The notes under the pieces are model-generated. The model had not been told where the DNA came from, searched no databases, and was given only the letters and a program-made list of their open reading frames with translations. The translations under genes and the position numbers were made by a program. Shown here one piece after another: positions 6,192 to 6,732 of a stretch of DNA of 6,732 nucleotides (the stretch's first letter is position 1; each line of letters begins with the position of its first letter). Origin of the DNA: an uncultured Ruminococcus sp. (GTDB taxonomy: Bacteria; Bacillota; Clostridia; Oscillospirales; Ruminococcaceae); contig CAMWVM010000094.1 of NCBI GenBank assembly GCA_947177715.1, positions 1 through 6,732 of the forward strand, given 5' to 3'.

Positions 6192-6689
6192 ATGAGTCGA
6201 ACCCAAAATTCTTCAAGAAATATTATATGGGGTGTTTTTGCTAATTTAATAACAACTGCGTTTCCGTTTGTAATAAGAACGGTTATTATATATAATTTGG
6301 GTGAATTGTATTTGGGGTTAAGCAGCTTGTTTACATCAGTGTTAAATGTGCTTAACTTGACAGAGTTGGGATTTCAGACAGCTATTATTTACAATATGTA
6401 CAAACCTTTATCAGAAAACGATACGGATACAGTTTGTGCTCTTTTGAATTTTTATAGAAAGTGTTATCGAATTATCGGTATAATAGTTTTATCAATGGGT
6501 TTACTGCTGTTGCCTTTCTTAGAATATTTTATATCTGGAGATTATCCGCCTGACATAAATATTTATGTGGTTTATCTTATATTTTTAATGAATACAGTTT
6601 CAGGATATTTTTTGTTTGCATATTTAAAATCACTTCTCTCAGCGAATCAAAGAACGGATCTAACAAGCAAGGCTAATATATGTACTACT
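6192..6689 (+). CDS. Wzx-like oligosaccharide flippase (MOP/MATE superfamily), N-terminal part (3' truncated)
   Basis: The first 166 codons of a membrane protein, starting at ATG 6192 and running uninterrupted to the end of the genomic insert; family members are usually about 450-520 residues, so roughly a third is present. It begins MSRTQNSSRNIIWGVFANLI, followed by hydrophobic segments at about residues 11-34, 40-66, 92-113 and 122-145, interrupted by the loop YNMYKPLSENDTDT (67-80) and YRKCYR (88-93). RNIIWG, LGELYLGLSSLF, LTELGFQTAI and GDYPPDINIY are patterns I recognise from polysaccharide flippases of clostridial capsule and exopolysaccharide clusters. Such proteins move the undecaprenyl-diphosphate-linked repeat unit across the cytoplasmic membrane, which matches the glycosyltransferases upstream. 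A polymerase is not in the window. Bases 6690 onward stay open in this frame but are adapter sequence, so the apparent extra residues (LSHIHIRRC and after) are false. Confidence 0.88.
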
Positions 6690-6722
6690 CTGTCTCATAT
6701 ACACATCAGACGCTGCCGACGA
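6690..6722 (-). other. Sequencing-library artefact: Nextera read-1 transposon end (reverse complement)
   Basis: The stretch starts CTGTCTC and continues through ATACACATC to GACGCTGCCGACGA. It matches the reverse complement of the Nextera read-1 adapter at 31 of 33 ungapped positions, with T to A differences at 6697 and 6708. It marks the transposon cut at the end of the insert and is not genomic. Confidence 0.97.
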
Positions 6723-6732
6723 CTAGTCGAGT
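6723..6732 (-). other. Sequencing-library artefact: i5 index and first bases of P5
   Basis: Immediately after the Nextera end come eight bases CTAGTCGA, the reverse complement of TCGACTAG, which from memory is Nextera XT index S513. The final GT equals the first two bases of the reverse-complemented P5 oligo. Position and length fit the index slot exactly. Confidence 0.85.

Overview
The window is a piece of a low-GC, AT-rich bacterial genome, most likely a Firmicute of the class Clostridia (for example a gut or rumen Lachnospiraceae or Ruminococcaceae relative). This rests on strong purine-rich ribosome binding sites (AAGGAG, GGAGG, AGGTGA), very AT-rich codon use, and protein types that I associate with clostridial surface-polysaccharide loci. 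The species cannot be named from the sequence.

Both ends are not biological. Bases 1-74 read as a poly-T stretch, a mutated Illumina P7 oligo, an 8-base index and a mutated Nextera read-2 transposon end. Bases 6690-6732 read as the reverse complement of the Nextera read-1 end plus an 8-base index. The genomic insert is therefore about 75-6689, and roughly its first 30 bases may also carry errors.

The insert is one unidirectional, tightly packed operon fragment on the + strand. In order it holds: the 3' part of a polysaccharide pyruvyl transferase-like gene (75-518); a GT2 glycosyltransferase (526-1593); a GT4 glycosyltransferase (1602-2864); an iron-sulfur FrhB/FdhB-like protein (2864-4018); a second, different polysaccharide pyruvyl transferase-like protein (4018-5169); a second GT2 glycosyltransferase (5171-6169); and the 5' part of a Wzx/MATE-type oligosaccharide flippase (6192-6689). 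Neighbouring genes overlap by a single base or are separated by at most 22 bases. No promoter, terminator, RNA gene, CRISPR array or insertion sequence was seen, and no non-coding stretch exceeds the adapters.

Together the genes look like the middle of an exopolysaccharide or capsule cluster. The glycosyltransferases would build a lipid-linked repeat unit on the inner face of the membrane, the pyruvyl transferase-like proteins may decorate sugars with an acidic ketal, and the flippase would export the unit. The least understood part is the iron-sulfur flavoprotein-like gene coupled to the second pyruvyl transferase-like gene. That pairing is the best candidate here for undescribed biochemistry.
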